In this document: piece after piece, positions 20,107 through 33,349 of the stretch
Position numbering within the stretch: position 1 is the stretch's first letter
Layout of the letters: each line of letters starts with the position of its first letter
DNA from: Limanda limanda
Lineage: Eukaryota; Chordata; Actinopteri; Pleuronectiformes; Pleuronectidae
Direction of reading: 5' to 3'
NCBI RefSeq assembly: GCF_963576545.1
Contig: NC_083653.1
Location: 12,781,858-12,845,857, forward strand
DNA length: 64,000 nt
The notes under the pieces: model-generated
Database searches by the model: none
Told to the model about the DNA's origin: nothing
Seen by the model: only the letters and a program-made list of their open reading frames with translations
Program-made: the position numbers and the translations under genes

Positions 20107-23100
20107 TCAGGAGTCGTGGAAATCTTGACTCTTATGATCTATGATTAAATGCACTGGATCGGTTGACAGGCTTCCCTCTACTGGACTCAAGCTGCTGGTC
20201 AGGCTGCTGTCTGTGGCTCCATAAGACTGATGTTTGGACCCCTGTAAGGTGCTGACAGGTGATTCGGGATTAAGCACTCTGGGAAGGTAGACCTGTAACT
20301 ACATAATACAAAAGAAATAAATTAGTCGTGAAAACAAACAAAAAGGTTCCAAAGGACAATATTCACTTCTGTGTTCTCTTTTATTTCCCCTGCGTTGTTT
20401 GATGCACTATTGCAAGTCATGGTGTACGTATGACTTTGATGCTTATGGTTAGGGAAAGATCTCTTGTTAGGCAAACTAGGATGCATCAGAGGGGAACAGC
20501 AAGAATGACTGGTGAGATCAGTCAGGACTTCAACAAATGGATATATCTCAATGCTATATGAAGGCAACTGAACTTGATTGAGATTCTTAAGGGGCTCAGC
20601 AACTCTCAAGGTGTTAAAAATACACAAGAGTTAAAATACCCAGGACTCCCAAAACAGTCAGAGCTGAAGAAGCCTTAAGAGAGGGGAAACGTCTTTTCCA
20701 GACGCTCATGCAAGTCAAGTTGCCTTTGTCTAGCACTTAGAAATGTTCAGACAACAAGGATGACAATACTCTCCTGGTATTATTGCCTCCACCAAGGAGG
20801 TTATGTTTTTATCAGTGTTTGTTTGTCTAATTTTAGTTAGTGGACTTTGGCAAAAAAACTACTTAATTACATTTTTGTGACATTTTGTGGAAGGATGAGC
20901 CAAAGAAGAACTCATTTCATTTTGGAGCAGATGTGGATTTTCTTTCACTTTCGTTGACATGACAAGATAGCAGGTTAGCCTTGGTGGAGCTATGGCGCCT
21001 CTAAGCACTCTTTTAGTATTTACACCTTGTTGTTTGTACTGTAGTTATTATTTAAGTTTAAGATAAACCAATATATTCATTCAAACTGTGGAATATGTTA
21101 TCGAACAAGTACAGTACCTGAGCATTTTCGTCATCCACTTCTTCCTCGTCCTCTTCTTTCCCCTGCAGAAGAACACAAACAATATGAGGACTGGCTCGGT
21201 CAATGGTGAAGATGTTTCCGATATATGCACACACAAGCAGACGCTCACCGTATAGTTGTGAGGGCTGAGGTATTTGAAACAGCCGAAGCACGTGTAGCTG
21301 ATGCAGATGAAGACGGTGATAAACAGAACCACCAGTGTGAAAAGAGATGTGGAAGTCCAGAAGCCTAAAAACACCAGACAGGCATTTAGAAATACTGACA
21401 CAAGGACTTCTCTCATAATGTAGCTGCATGTCACATCAGGACATTATAATTATATATATTTGGTCCACAGTTCCCTTGAAGAATTATGGAGTGAAACTGG
21501 ATCATCTTACAGATTAGTGTGTTACATTTGATAAAAATGGAAGGAAGAAATATTACCATTTGTTTTCAGTAACAAGGGGAAACAATCTAGATTCTGTGCA
21601 TGTACAATTGCTCAATTTTTTAAGTATTAACATCAATAGATACAGTTCACCGCTTGTGCTTAACTACCATTAGTGAATGTGCTGTTCACTTTTTTCTGGT
21701 TAAGCCCATGTTTGTTTCTCACCTGTTCTCAAGACAGAGAAGAAGTAAAGCCATATCAGGCAGAGGATGGGCGCGGCCATAGCTTTAGTGACGGCTCCCA
21801 GGTGGACACGGCGGTCTAGGCGGGCAGGCAGGTAGACAAAGTACAGGTTGTGTTTGTCCACCATGTGCTTCAGCAGCATGTAGAGTAGACCTGATGGAGT
21901 CAGACACACACACACAACCATTAAGAACCCCACCATGGAAGTGACATTGTCTATAAGTCTTATGCATAAAAGTGAAATTAACTACTCACCAAAAGGTGTA
22001 ATGATGGGACAAATGACGCTGTAAGCCACAACAACGGTGAACACACAGAGGGTCCAGCCATACATCGCTCCATATTCAAATTCGTAGGCCTGGCTCTGTA
22101 AGAGAAAGTCAAAATGAAGCTGAGAATAACGTAAATTACAGATAAATACTTTTTATCGTAAATAAAATTCACGGACAAATACTTCATTCAACTGTCTAGT
22201 AAGAATAATATAAATAATTTGAAATGTTTATATCACATTCGGACCATCTGACTTATATAAACCTGTTTACTCTCCTACATGTTCCCATGGAAAAAGCATG
22301 TTCCGAATATGGAAGCCATTTACAATACAATTAAAAACAAGTTATAGTTAAATTGTTATAAATTGATACCTTTTTGTGTTTTCACTAAGAGATCAGGTAT
22401 AACATTCCTCTAGTAAACAATACTGTGACAAACCTGTTTGACATATTTCCTTTCAGCGGCCGAGCGTGCGAATCCCAAACGGATGATGTAAAGCAGTAAC
22501 CCTGGCAACCGCAGCAGTTCCATCCCAGAGCCCACGAAAGCTGCTGCGATCACATAGTTGACAAAAAACGCCCCTTGGTCAGGTAGAAACACACACCTGG
22601 TGTAAGGAAGGAAAGGAAAATAAATAAATAGAAGAAAGGACGACAATAAGACAGAACCAACGAGGAAAAGGGATTACAGAAAATGAGAACATTTAAGAAA
22701 CTTTAATTATGTTTACAAACTATAATAAGCAACAGGTACAAATAAAATTTAAAAAATGTTTTTTTGATCATGTGAATAGCAAAATTGTACAAGAACTTTT
22801 GTAAATGAGCAACTAAACCTGAGAAGGAAATGTAAAATATGAAACTTGATTCAAAACCTGACTGCTACAGGAAGGAAAGGGATCTTGCTGTATGCCTTAA
22901 ATTAATTGCAACATTTTTGATTAAAGTTTAAAGTAGAAAAGAGAAATTTACTTACTCAAACCTCAGTGTCCCTTCGATGAGGAACGCTTGATCAAACAGC
23001 CAGCGGAAAAAAACTGCGAGACTGAAAAGAAAAAATAACAATGCAAAAAAGTTGAGCAAAGTTCCTCCTCAATGCAGCATTTTACTATAGATACATACTT

Positions 23101-23417
23101 ACGTCAACTGCGATGCACATCTTACACTCACTAATTTCTAAGTGTGTAAGCTCCCGGTTTATTGCTGTATTTAATTTACATTCATTGCTAACCTAAGAAC
23201 TATATATTATAAGCGAATGCTGGGAACTGTTGCTTATTAAAACTGATGGTAACACAACTTACCTGGTGAGTCCTAGTGAGGGGAGGATGAGCACCATGAA
23301 GAGCAGGAATATGTAGAGTTTACGCATCATGCTCAGCTGCTCACTGGACCTGAGAGACAAAAGCAGCTGGATTCAAACCTTTTCCTCTCGGCTCACAGGA
23401 ACCAATCACTGCACAGC

Positions 23418-23504
<87 letters not shown>

Positions 23505-26500
23505 AGTTAATGAGTGACTGTGCGTGTGTGTGCCTGCGTGTGTGATACCTGCTCCAGTGTGCTTCTCCTAGAGTGGAATAGTAGACTACGGTGGGCAGCA
23601 ATGCAGAGAAGGTCGACAGCAGCAGAGTGGGGACGAACTGACTGATAATGGGGCTCTAAGGTGAAAAAGAACACAACAAACTCTTGATTCTCAGCTTTTA
23701 ACCCAAACTCGTGACAAATAAATGTGTGCCCACATGTGCGAGTCTCACGTTGAGATAGGAGATGGGTTTTGTCACATTGAACTTGTCGAAGGTGTTCATA
23801 ATGATGGTGGGAGTCGTGAGGAAGGTGAGCCCGGTGAAGAGGCACAGGTTGATTATCATGAAGCGCCCGAACCAGTAAACACCCTTCACGGACAGATTCT
23901 CCCTGTAGGAAAAACACAAGCAACAGGACAGTTATACACAAAGACGCAGCACAACATATAGAAAAGGGCTCAACTCTTATTCTTCTTCATTTCTCTTCAT
24001 CAGGCAACGAAAGCACAATGTTTTAAATGTTAATATTTAGCTGAAGATGATTTAGACATTTGCAGATGACATTATTCACAGTGCATCAGCAGATTTTATG
24101 CAATTCACAAGCAGGATTAACACTGGAGTGGGACAAATAATCAATTTCGATGCATAATAAACTATTGTCTTTGCTGCGCCTCGTCAATACATTGTTCGAT
24201 ATGGTTGGAACTCATGTCACAGTGTAAACAGGAATATTGTTATGGTTCCAATAGTGACACAATATGACAAAAGGGAGTAAAATCAAATAATAATCCAACT
24301 AGTACTTGATATAATGAATTGAAGCCCAATCAATGTCCTTACTGGCAACAAAATCTAACGATGAACATGGAGCAAATACTGGGAGGGGTTGGTGTGTCGG
24401 ACCTTACCAGTAGAGATTATTGGGATGAGGTGCAAAGCTGACTTTCCACCTGCTTACTTTCAGAAGTTCACTATAGGCCGAAGGCTGCTGCTCACTCCCA
24501 CAACAGAACGTTGTGCCAACACACTTGAGAGCGTTGAAGTCTTTCAGAATGCTATGGTGAGTAAACAACAGCAAAGTTGGTGATACACATTAACCAGCTC
24601 TCGACACTGACATGTGCCCTGTGGTCTAAAAAGTAATATGGGGGCAATAAAACGGAGGGAAAACTGTTCCAAACAGGCCAGAGGGAAAACACAGTCAGCC
24701 CACATTATACTGCTGGTAGTAATATATAAAGTTGCATAACTATATTACTGGATTACATTATCAATTCGCAGGTGTTACATCAAGTATTACAGATGCTGCT
24801 GCTGTTTCTTCCACCTGCGAATACAGACATATGCACAAACAAATAGCTACTCACAACTTGGCCATGCCCTCCGTCTGCAAGGTCACAAAGGCCATCCCCA
24901 GGGGGTGCGTTGGTGCCAGTTCCGCCTGCTCCCTCATCTTTACAAGAAGGTCTTTTTCTTTACTACTGTAGAACGCAATGGCATCAACCTAAAGGAGCGC
25001 ACACAGACACAATGATTTAAATGTTTACAACTTTACATAATCTCTTGCTGTAAAATTGTTTGCACACTTGCTTCACTTACTATGCCTGTAAATAAGAAAC
25101 AATGATACAACAGAAACTGTCTTTTGTCCGATGTATTTGTTTCATCATAATTTTATCATCTGCTCCATCTCACCTTCTCAGAGTTGCAGCAGGAACAGAG
25201 TTGTCCACACAAACGAGGGTTAATCAACTCATGTTGTCCTGTTTTCTCTAGGACACGCTCATAGTAGCGCAGGTTTTTTCCTGCTCGGATCCTGGGTGAG
25301 AAAACAAACACATAAATTGGTTTAACATAGTGAATATGAAGCCTAACCTTGTTATACATGTAATCCTGCCTATATGTCAGTATTGAACAACATGAGACTG
25401 AAACAAACGTGAAGTTGTGCTCAAATTAATTTTAAGAGGCCAAAACGTTCACAATTGTCTCTGATGGTTTGTAGCTGCAAGTCACTAATTTCACACTGCA
25501 CAGAGATTGCATTCTTCATAAAAATGTATAATATGTATGACTTTGTGTCCTTCTCACTTATACATGTTAGTATGTTCTCATTGCCATAGAGGGTGCAAGA
25601 GTCATGATATTTATTTTATTTGGTTACTTCTGATTTCTTACCTCTCCTGATCAAGGCTCATGAGCTTGGTCACGTCATAGCCCAAGGTCACAGCAAACAC
25701 TTCGCAGGTCGGGTACGCCTCTCTGCAGAAAAACAGTACTGACATTGAGGAGAGGAGCAGGTGGCTACTATGGAGTTACATGCAAGTTCGGTGCATCAAC
25801 ATATAAAGTATATATAGTGTATAAGTAAACTATATACAAGATGGAGACGGCGGAAGGAATCAGTTCATCCACTCACGTGAAATGGGCATTTACATCTTCT
25901 GCTTTCGCTGTTTTAGGAACCGATTGCACAAACAAGGTGTTTCTGGTCTGCAAAGTGAAAAACAGAAAGACACATCAGGTTTCCTCACAAGTCAGTGACA
26001 TCAAATGTAAGACTAGAATCAGTAGAGAGCATACCTACGCCTAGGCACAACAGCCCCCTCATGACATAACATTTGAATTCACAAGATACCAATTTGCATT
26101 TGAAGAGGAGATCAACCAAAATGTTGAAACACACCCTATCTCACATATATAGTCCTTTGCATGGGTAATAAATAGTATCAGTGAGATCCAGACCAAATGT
26201 GGAGGATCAGAATGTTATACAAAATAATATCAAATCTTACACTCAAGTCGTGAGTAGTCATAGACTCACCATCTCTCTGCTTATGTCTCGTACTTGAGAT
26301 GTGTGACGTCGCAGCAGTAAAACTGTCAGGATCAAATAGACAACTGCAACCACTGTGTGTGCCCATAGCAGGTTGTTTCTAGAAGCAAACACAAGACACA
26401 GAGAAAGATTCAGGTATGAGCCGACCACAAGGCTCCTCTGCAATGCAAAGCTTTTACTCATATATCCATTCATTGGTTTATTCCATACTCTAATACAGTA

Positions 26501-28190
26501 GTTACCCATTTGAAAGATTTCCAATAGTTGTCCTTCCAAAATTCTTGGGCTCATGGCCTGAAAGAGATAAACAGCACTTTTTAAATATAAGCCTGGTTCA
26601 TACAAGAATGTGAACAGAACCACTGACAAAATAAAAGTCACAATCTAGAGACAAGACACTGATTATGAAGTGGACACAGTTCAACCTCTCAAGGTTGTTT
26701 GCTTGATTCACTTGAAGCCACCAGAAACTATTTATTAAATACACACCTGAATCAGTCTATAACATATGTAAAGGAACTTTTGGATATTATTATCATTGCG
26801 TCACTTATCATTGTATAAACTTGAGCTGTAATCCAAGACCGTGATGTCTAACCCACCTTGTAGGTCTCCAGTCAGGTTGATAGGCAGTATGACTGACAGG
26901 GAGATGACAGTCATGGTGGACAGCAGGAAGATCAGATGGCGCTGAAAGGATAAGTAGTGAACAGCGTCTGGGCCACTTTTGGATTTCACTTTGTCATCAC
27001 TGTAACACACACAGAGAGACACTGATTAGAGGGAACCAACCCATCTTGTATATGAATCATAATAAAAAAGATGTACATGAGCCACTAGTTAAGAAACATT
27101 AATCAACAAAGAAGGAATCAAACCACTTCATACACACTTCATACTGATGATGTAAGGAAGCCAAGAGCAGAATCCCTGAAGAGAAAGACAGATATTTTAA
27201 TCACGCCAACCTACAATAAAGATTACATTGATAAATAATCTTTGGTATGCTCTTCGTTTTCTCACCAAATGCATACTGAGAATAAAATCATATTTACACC
27301 GTAGGATGTCACGTCAGTTATCTTAAATGTACGATACATAACTTCTGCCTCAATCAAAACAATAAGACCTAGTAGGATATTGTCGTGAAGCAGATCAAGG
27401 GAGCTGTTATTTTCATTCACTATTTGCAATTATGCAATAAAGTTTTACCCAAGAAACAGCAATTAATAATCGTGATCTATTTCGTGTGACAAATATAAAA
27501 AAAACAGCCGACTGCCTAACTGTCTAGCAGTGTGTGTTATCCCTTTGTCATATGTTGTTTGCCCCAGAAGTCATAGCAGAGATGGGCAAACAAACAAGTT
27601 TTCTTTACCTGTTCATATTCAAAGGCATCGTCAGTAGATGCAAATGATGATGTGTGTCTTTTGCGACTCTGCCTTCCCTTGGTGAGCCTGGAACACAAAG
27701 TTCAGTTGGTTTACTGCACTTTTATTGGTCATTGTGTCTGCTGCACCTATCAAAAGCCTCAGGTTTGTCAAGTTGTGAACTGACCCTTCTTTGTCTGCGA
27801 CCAGAGCTAATCGCCCATAGTCCCCAAACTTCCTCCTGATAATCGAGAAGATGATCAGCAGGACCTGTAGATGATATTAAAAGTGATTATAGCTCATTGT
27901 TGTCTCTTTCTTCATATATCTTTATACTTGAAGGTGTATTTATTGGGAAAGAAAAATGTACTGCCTCTAAAAACAGGACAGAAGGAATAACAGATAACTG
28001 GGATCAAATGACCCATCGGAAGTAAAGCACCCACCAGAAAGACAGAAAAATCCAGCAATAGCACGACCGGCACTCCTCCAAATGGGACTCCACTGAGAAC
28101 GGTGTTGTTTGTGTCTCTGTAGCAGGTGCTATTGTCCAGGAAGATAGAGGAAGCGCCAACATTTGGATCCGACCCCCACAGGGACCCCAT
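20107..28190 (-). CDS. tmem63a: TMEM63A (CSC1-like protein 1) mechanosensitive channel, copy 2
   Basis: Predicted osmo/mechanosensitive cation channel; in humans TMEM63A is linked to myelination. Coding exons in transcript order: 28190-28035, 27864-27785, 27687-27609, 27175-27138, 26999-26857, 26557-26506, 26378-26270, 25947-25877, 25722-25642, 25291-25174, 24988-24855, 24551-24408, 23902-23749, 23655-23549, 23349-23263, 23021-22956, 22596-22434, 22095-21990, 21890-21723, 21364-21249, 21162-21118, 20292-20107. The frame is open for 800 aa. Landmarks: NSTCYRD and GGVPVVLL (about 20-45), [30 protein letters not shown] (cytosolic domain), FLTTPTII and [26 protein letters not shown] with [10 protein letters not shown] (TM6), [13 protein letters not shown] near 712-724, and SYGAT near 762. 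These fit TMEM63A better than TMEM63B or C as recalled. Start ATG lies just after a good acceptor (GGTCTCTGCAG), so exon 1 is noncoding. Same phases as copy 1; converges with it. Confidence 0.93.
20640..20735. repeat. Interspersed repeat end in intron
   Basis: GAAGAAGCCTTAAGAGAGGG followed by AAACGTCTTTTCCAGACGCT resembles a dispersed fish repeat end recalled from many loci (GAAGAAGC...GAAACGTCTTC). Confidence 0.5.
20785..21005. repeat. Interspersed repeat in last intron of copy 2
   Basis: CCACCAAGGAGGTTATGTTTTT ... GTGGAAGGATGAGCC ... CCTTGGTGGAGCTATGGCGC is a widely dispersed vertebrate repeat. Copy 1 has a relative at 9935-10155 in a different intron. Confidence 0.65.
23421..23502. repeat. 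(GT)n microsatellite in intron of tmem63a copy 2
   Basis: 41 GT units just downstream (in gene sense) of the exon 23655-23549. The paired intron of copy 1 has only a short CA run. Confidence 0.97.
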
Positions 28191-28215
28191 ATCCGAAGCG
28201 GAACCAGCAGCTCTT

Positions 28216-28960
28216 CTGCAGAGACCAGAAATACGGGGAAATGTTGAGAAAGGACCTCCGAGAGCCAAAGCTTCTCCAACAGTGTGATTAAAAACGTAAT
28301 CTAATGTTTCTTTTTATATGTTTAACTTTTTTTCCTATTAAATATGGGACACAGAGTCCAAGGCGGAATCTTTAAATTATTTGCTTTGTCCAAGCACTGG
28401 TTAAAAAATATGTTATATTTAATTTTAAATGTTTCAAGCATCTTTTGTAACATATTATAGAAGAACAGCTCTTTACCACTTATGAAAAGTCATTCCAGAA
28501 CTTGTCCCAGCTAATTTGAAATCGACAGAATCATTAGAATGATCTGAAGATTGAAGGGTTCAATAAAAGTAGACCTGTGAATTTGGTTTGAATCCAATTT
28601 TTTACTGCGAGTGTGTCGGTCTTTAGCCGTTTATGAGTGATTGCCTTTTTTGTTGCTGTTGTTGTTGCAAAAGAAAAACAGGTAATATCTGTCATTTCCT
28701 CTTATTTCTTTCGGCAAATCAACCAAACAAAGCATGGTGCATTCAAAAGGAAATCTGTCACCCAGGAACCTGTTGCATGATTCCCCGAGCACCTCCATAA
28801 AACAACTCAAACTCTGGGCAGTTAAAAAGTTGAAGCCCATGTCCTGTCACATATTTCCGAACAGAATATGCTGTTTATGATGTCATAAACAGTAGCAGTC
28901 TGACACTTCTGTATCCGGTAATTACGACTGTTTGTTTTAAATGTTTTCCCGAGACTGACC
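28216..28960 (-). other. Intron 1 of tmem63a copy 2
   Basis: Lies between the CpG-rich start region and the first coding exon. Similarity to copy 1 covers 28280-28595 only. No coding sequence seen. Confidence 0.5.
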
Positions 28961-28969
28961 TCAGATTTG

Positions 28970-29560
28970 AGGGTTTCGCTTGGAGCGTGACAGGGACTCG
29001 ATCCCAGCTCAGGGCAACAGTGAGGGACTGTGTGGTCCCCCCGCTGGAGCCCGTGTCCGATCCCTCTCGTCACTATCATCAGCGAGGCCCCACCCCTCCG
29101 CGAATTGATGAGCCACGCTCGCGGATGTCACGAGTTGTGCGTTATTACAAAACGGTTTTAAAATAAGTAAATAAATCCGTTAACCCGTGACATTAACATT
29201 TCCGGTTGGGAAAAACTTAAAAAGCGGAGGGATGGGTGTTGTCCTCTCCGGTTTTTGGGGGCTCACACATTTCCCTGGGAGTGACACCTCGTCGCTTGTT
29301 TGAACAGCTGTCAGGATTTTTGGAGAAGAGGAAGGAAGACCGCGGCCGAGCCGGAGGTGTCATGGCGCTTTCCCGACCCAGCAGAAAGTTAAATAACAAA
29401 AAGCTGAGCTCAACATAAACGGGCCGAGCGAGGCGACAGCGCCGAGAAAATACAGGAAAGTTTGCGAAGCTCAACTCCGCCGGGGGCGAAGGGAGGGGAA
29501 ACGAGTGTCAACATCCGCGAGTTCGAACCCGGATCTGCCTGTGTGGAGAGTACTCACCCG
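28970..29560 (-). promoter_or_regulatory. CpG-rich promoter region of tmem63a copy 2
   Basis: CpG dinucleotides are clearly denser here than around (for example CGCGGCCGAGCCGG, GGGCCGAGCGAGGCGACAGC, CCGCCGGGGGCG). It lies 0.8-1.4 kb before the first coding exon, where a noncoding first exon is expected. No equivalent exists upstream of copy 1. The exact start site and first donor could not be set. A plus-strand frame at 29236-29418 crosses it but looks like composition only. Confidence 0.6.
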
Positions 29561-29658
29561 CCGCTGCCTGGGTACGTGATGACAAGTCCTACCTGCGAGG
29601 AGTCATCGTCATGTCCTGTAGGGAGGAAGGAGACATGTTTCTGTACAGTACGAACCTG

Positions 29659-29659
<1 letters not shown>

Positions 29660-29695
<36 letters not shown>
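29660..29695. repeat. (GT)n microsatellite
   Basis: 18 GT units at the edge of the CpG-rich region. Confidence 0.97.
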
Positions 29696-29697
<2 letters not shown>

Positions 29698-29799
29698 ATC
29701 AGCTCCGTCACTACACCCTAGCACCCTGCGCCTCTGCGCATGCGCTGTAGTGTCGAGGCTGTAAGTCGCTTCTGGAGCCTCCCTTAGTTTCACTATGTA

Positions 29800-29905
29800 G
29801 ACTGTGTAGAGAAGACCATCCACTGTAGACCATTCACTGTGTAGGCCCTCCAGCTGTGAAGACCCTCCAGCTGTGTAGTAGACCATCCACTATGTAGTCT
29901 CAACT
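29800..29905. repeat. Degenerate ~20-bp tandem repeat
   Basis: Variants of AGACCATCCACTGTGTAG and GACCCTCCAGCTGTGTAG follow one another four to five times. Confidence 0.7.
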
Positions 29906-29929
29906 TCCTCCCACTATCCAGAAATGAGG

Positions 29930-30190
29930 CCAGAAACATTCTGGATATGAACGCTGCCCACATCTGGATTCTGTACAATAGCGATTCACTCACTCAAAGA
30001 AATTGTGGATCAGTCTAAGGTGCAAATCAGGACATTTCACTTCCTTTTTATATCATCAAATAACCAAAAATACCACCCGAACATACATCAGTGTGATTTG
30101 GCTCATGTCTCATCCACTAACATGGAAGATGGAGATGCTTTGCCTTCACTGCTGGGGATCTGTCATGACTTTATATACAGCCTCAGCCTT
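29930..30190. mobile_element. Dispersed MITE-like repeat, copy 1
   Basis: Shares CATCAAATAACCAAAA, CATCCACTAACATGGA and GATCTGTCATGACTTTATATACAG with the family at 41950, 46610, 50740 and 53390. The full-length member at 46610-46937 has ACCATAGACTGT terminal inverted repeats. Confidence 0.55.
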
Positions 30191-30876
30191 CACTGTTTGT
30201 GTAGGAGTGTACACGTGTCGGTTAAAGTAAATGTGTGGTGCACTCATTCATGTTTCATTAGCAGGATGAACAACGCTATTCCTTCACAGCAGTGTTGCCC
30301 GATTCACCAAGAATAACTGTGTTTATAAATTACTCATTACTTTAGCTGCAGAAACGACGGCGAACAGTGAAACCCCTTATGAAATGTGAACAAGTTTGTG
30401 TCAATCCTGCCAAGAATGAATCCCCTACAGCGATGTTTGTAATGATGAACTCAGCTCTGTTTGTTTTGTTTTTTTTATGTGCGACTCTAATGTAATAATA
30501 ACGGTGTTACTTTTACTTTTAGAAAATACAATGGTTTTCTCTGAAACGACTCAGACACACACAATAATTTGTCAATCTTCTTCCTGTGCTTAGTTTCTCA
30601 TTGGAATGAGCAGGTAATCCAATCCTTAATGTGAATATAAGTGCTAAAGTTTGGCAGGCTGTCGTGTTGGCAGGACTTCAACCACCTATTCATTGCACGA
30701 TATCTTACACTATGTAAATTTAAAAATAAATTAAAAAAAATTATAAAATAAAATAGCAGGCTTCTCGTTGCGTTATACTTTTTTGTTTGTCTGGTCATGA
30801 TACACATGTGTATCGATTTTTGTGAAGATCAGTCAATGTGAACATGTTCCCTTACATGTTGGTAAGAATCATTTAT

Positions 30877-30877
30877 A

Positions 30878-30922
<45 letters not shown>

Positions 30923-30975
30923 CCTTACAATTTCAATAGTCTGTTAGTGCCTGTCAGTGCTCGGGCCCTAAAAAA
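30877..30975. repeat. (AAT)n joined to GGGCCC repeat end, second copy
   Basis: AAT units (30878-30922) are followed by CAATTTCAATAG and TGCTCGGGCCCTAAA, as at 2248-2316. Confidence 0.6.
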
Positions 30976-30979
30976 TGTA

Positions 30980-31527
30980 ATTTAATTTAATTAATCCTGC
31001 GCAGATCGCTTCTTCTCAAATACACCTTTGTTTCACTGAAGAAAGAAGCAGTGTTTTTGTTCCCGAGGACATTGGACATAGTCTCAGCTGGATTTTCTTT
31101 TTCTTTTACACAATTTATCATACATGATATTTAAATACCTGGCTACCACGTTATAGGTAGGAGTTATAGGCCTGAGCCTCTTTGAAAACACAGCTCTGTG
31201 TGTAGTTTTGTGTTTAAAAGAAAATACAATTAAACAACAGTGTCTAAAATACTCACCGTCTGAAGTGATTACTCGTTAATTTATAAGATTTAGTCTTTAG
31301 AAGAAAAACATCCTTTTAATCGTGATTAATCTAGATTAATGAATTTCAAAATGTGAGATTAATCAGTTAATTTTTCTTAATCTATTGACAGCCCTAATTA
31401 TGACCTCTTGTCTAGTGAACACAACAATGACTGAATATCTTTTCAAGTAACCATCAGCACCACATGCTACACTTTACCTTTCAATATTGTATGTCCTGTT
31501 GGCTGTTTCCACTGGGTGTCATCAGTG
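30980..31527. other. Intergenic, no gene seen
   Basis: AT-rich sequence with a palindromic GATTAATCTAGATTAATGA stretch near 31324. No supported feature. Confidence 0.4.
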
Positions 31528-31932
31528 TGACACTGAGACACTGGGGTGTACTCCTCCGATTTGACAGCCGTTTCCGGGTAGAACACCTATTTTGCTGAGC
31601 TATTATGATGAATATCTTGATGTGCTGCTAGTATTAACTACTTTGAGGGCAATGTTTACTAATGTTGTTGGGATCCTCCTCCTTACACGCCTGCATATCC
31701 CTGTTGTGCATGCATCTGTGGGACCCATCTGCATCCCCCTCTCTTTCCTGGGTGTGATATTATGGGTAAATAACCACTATAGTGCCAATCACGACAGGTA
31801 CATTCTGGCTTGAGCGTCACCAACATCTCAGTTCCATTAAGAACTTTTTACAGTACATCATCCTTGCAGTGTACGTGGTAGTGCTGGTCGGTCCCCTGTG
31901 GCTTGCAGTCAAATATCCAATGTCAAAATGGT
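31528..31932 (+). pseudogene. Possible decayed fragment of an unknown membrane protein
   Basis: Two adjoining frames read hydrophobic, protein-like segments: YYDEYLDVLLVLTTL and SVGPICIPLSFLGVIL in one (31592-31813), then, after a one-base shift, WLERHQHLSSIKNFLQYIIL and VYVVVLVGPLWLAVKYP (31807-31931). The change of frame without a splice site suggests a frameshifted relic. I do not recognise the family. A third hydrophobic piece may follow at 31990-32100. It could also be chance. Confidence 0.25.
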
Positions 31933-32299
31933 AATCAGTGTAGGAAAAACACATTTGACATGATATTTCCTTTTCCTGCCTTGGATCCTTGCTAAGCTAT
32001 ATTGGCGTTCGAGCCTCATCAGCTTTGGTGGCTCCTTTCATGAGCACAAAGCTGCCAGGTGGTTGTCATCCTGTTCTGTCATATCTTCACAAAGTGCTAC
32101 ATGAGTCTGTTTAAGCAGGAAGTAAACACTTTCCAGCAGGATGTAAGGAGTTACTCTTTGGGTCAAATCCATGATGAGGATTGTAACTGGGTCTCATCTC
32201 CATTTAGCTCTGCAGGGATTCAAAACAGACTGGCTAGAGCCCGTCCATGAGCTGTGGCTGCGGAGTGACAACAATAAGAGGCTGGTTAGGAGATTTTTT

Positions 32300-33060
32300 T
32301 TATTTACCATCATTAATAACAACGTGATTAATAATAGTGGAAAAATGCATTGAAAATATTAACAACTGTAGGCCAAAATGTAGATGCTCTTAAAAAGCAC
32401 CAAACCGTTTCCATTACTGATTAACTATCTTCCTAATTTATTAAATTCATTGACAAATTCATTGTTTGGTTTGGTGCCATATTCATGTCAAAACAGATCC
32501 AACTTCCCCTCGTGTATCTGCAGCCTTTCCTCTCAAAGATCCCACCTAAAATCATCTATCAATCCAACTTTATTTATAAAGCAGCTTTCCAACATATTAT
32601 ATGCAATTCAACATGCTTGACAGGCGATTGACAAAACATAGGATGTTAAAAATGAATTTAAAAATGTGTTGAAAGCATTCAGTTTTTCAGGCTAATGCAT
32701 ACCAAATGATCAAAAACGACAGTTAGTAACATACATTATTAATAGAAATATTTGTAGCTAGAAAGGATCAGCAACACTTATAAACCGGATGAGATCATTG
32801 GGTCTTTTCCAGGAAATATAAAGTGCTTTTATGTGACTCATCTCATCTGATCGGTGATCAGTCAATGTTGCGCTTTAACAAGAATCAATTGAGCAGAACA
32901 TGAGACACAGCAGAGAGAATGCGGGTTGTTCCACATTGTGAGACATCACAGTGGATGTGTTATTGTGGCTTGTAGGACAGAGCATTGATAACTAACGTCA
33001 CGGGCCCCTATCAGATGTGCCACTGGTCAAATTAACGAATCCAATGCAATTAGTCATTCA
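32300..33060. other. Intergenic, no gene seen
   Basis: AT-rich sequence without an assignable feature. Confidence 0.4.
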
Positions 33061-33349
33061 ATTTACTGTGAGATTCTGTGGTCGCTCTGAGCATGTCTCT
33101 CTTGTACTCTCTCGCTTTTCTCTGGTTTTCCATTAAGGGATTTTCTGTTTATCTGTTGTGGTCTTGACTGTTCATTTTTGCTTCCTGTGTCGTGCTGTGT
33201 GTGTTTGTCTGTGTTCCTTCTCTCTGTGTGAAAGTGTATAGACAGTGATGTCCGTGTTGTCAGTGTGTGTATGCCAACATCCATCTGCTTGTGTGTGTAC
33301 GTGTGTGACTCTGTGTGTGTGTAGTGACTGTTCATGCCTCACTGTGGGA

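Noticed and set aside
29236..29418. Divergent plus-strand gene at the tmem63a CpG island
   Set aside because: A 60-aa frame in CpG-rich DNA has no recognisable protein and no splice or polyadenylation context. A bidirectional promoter cannot be excluded but is not supported.
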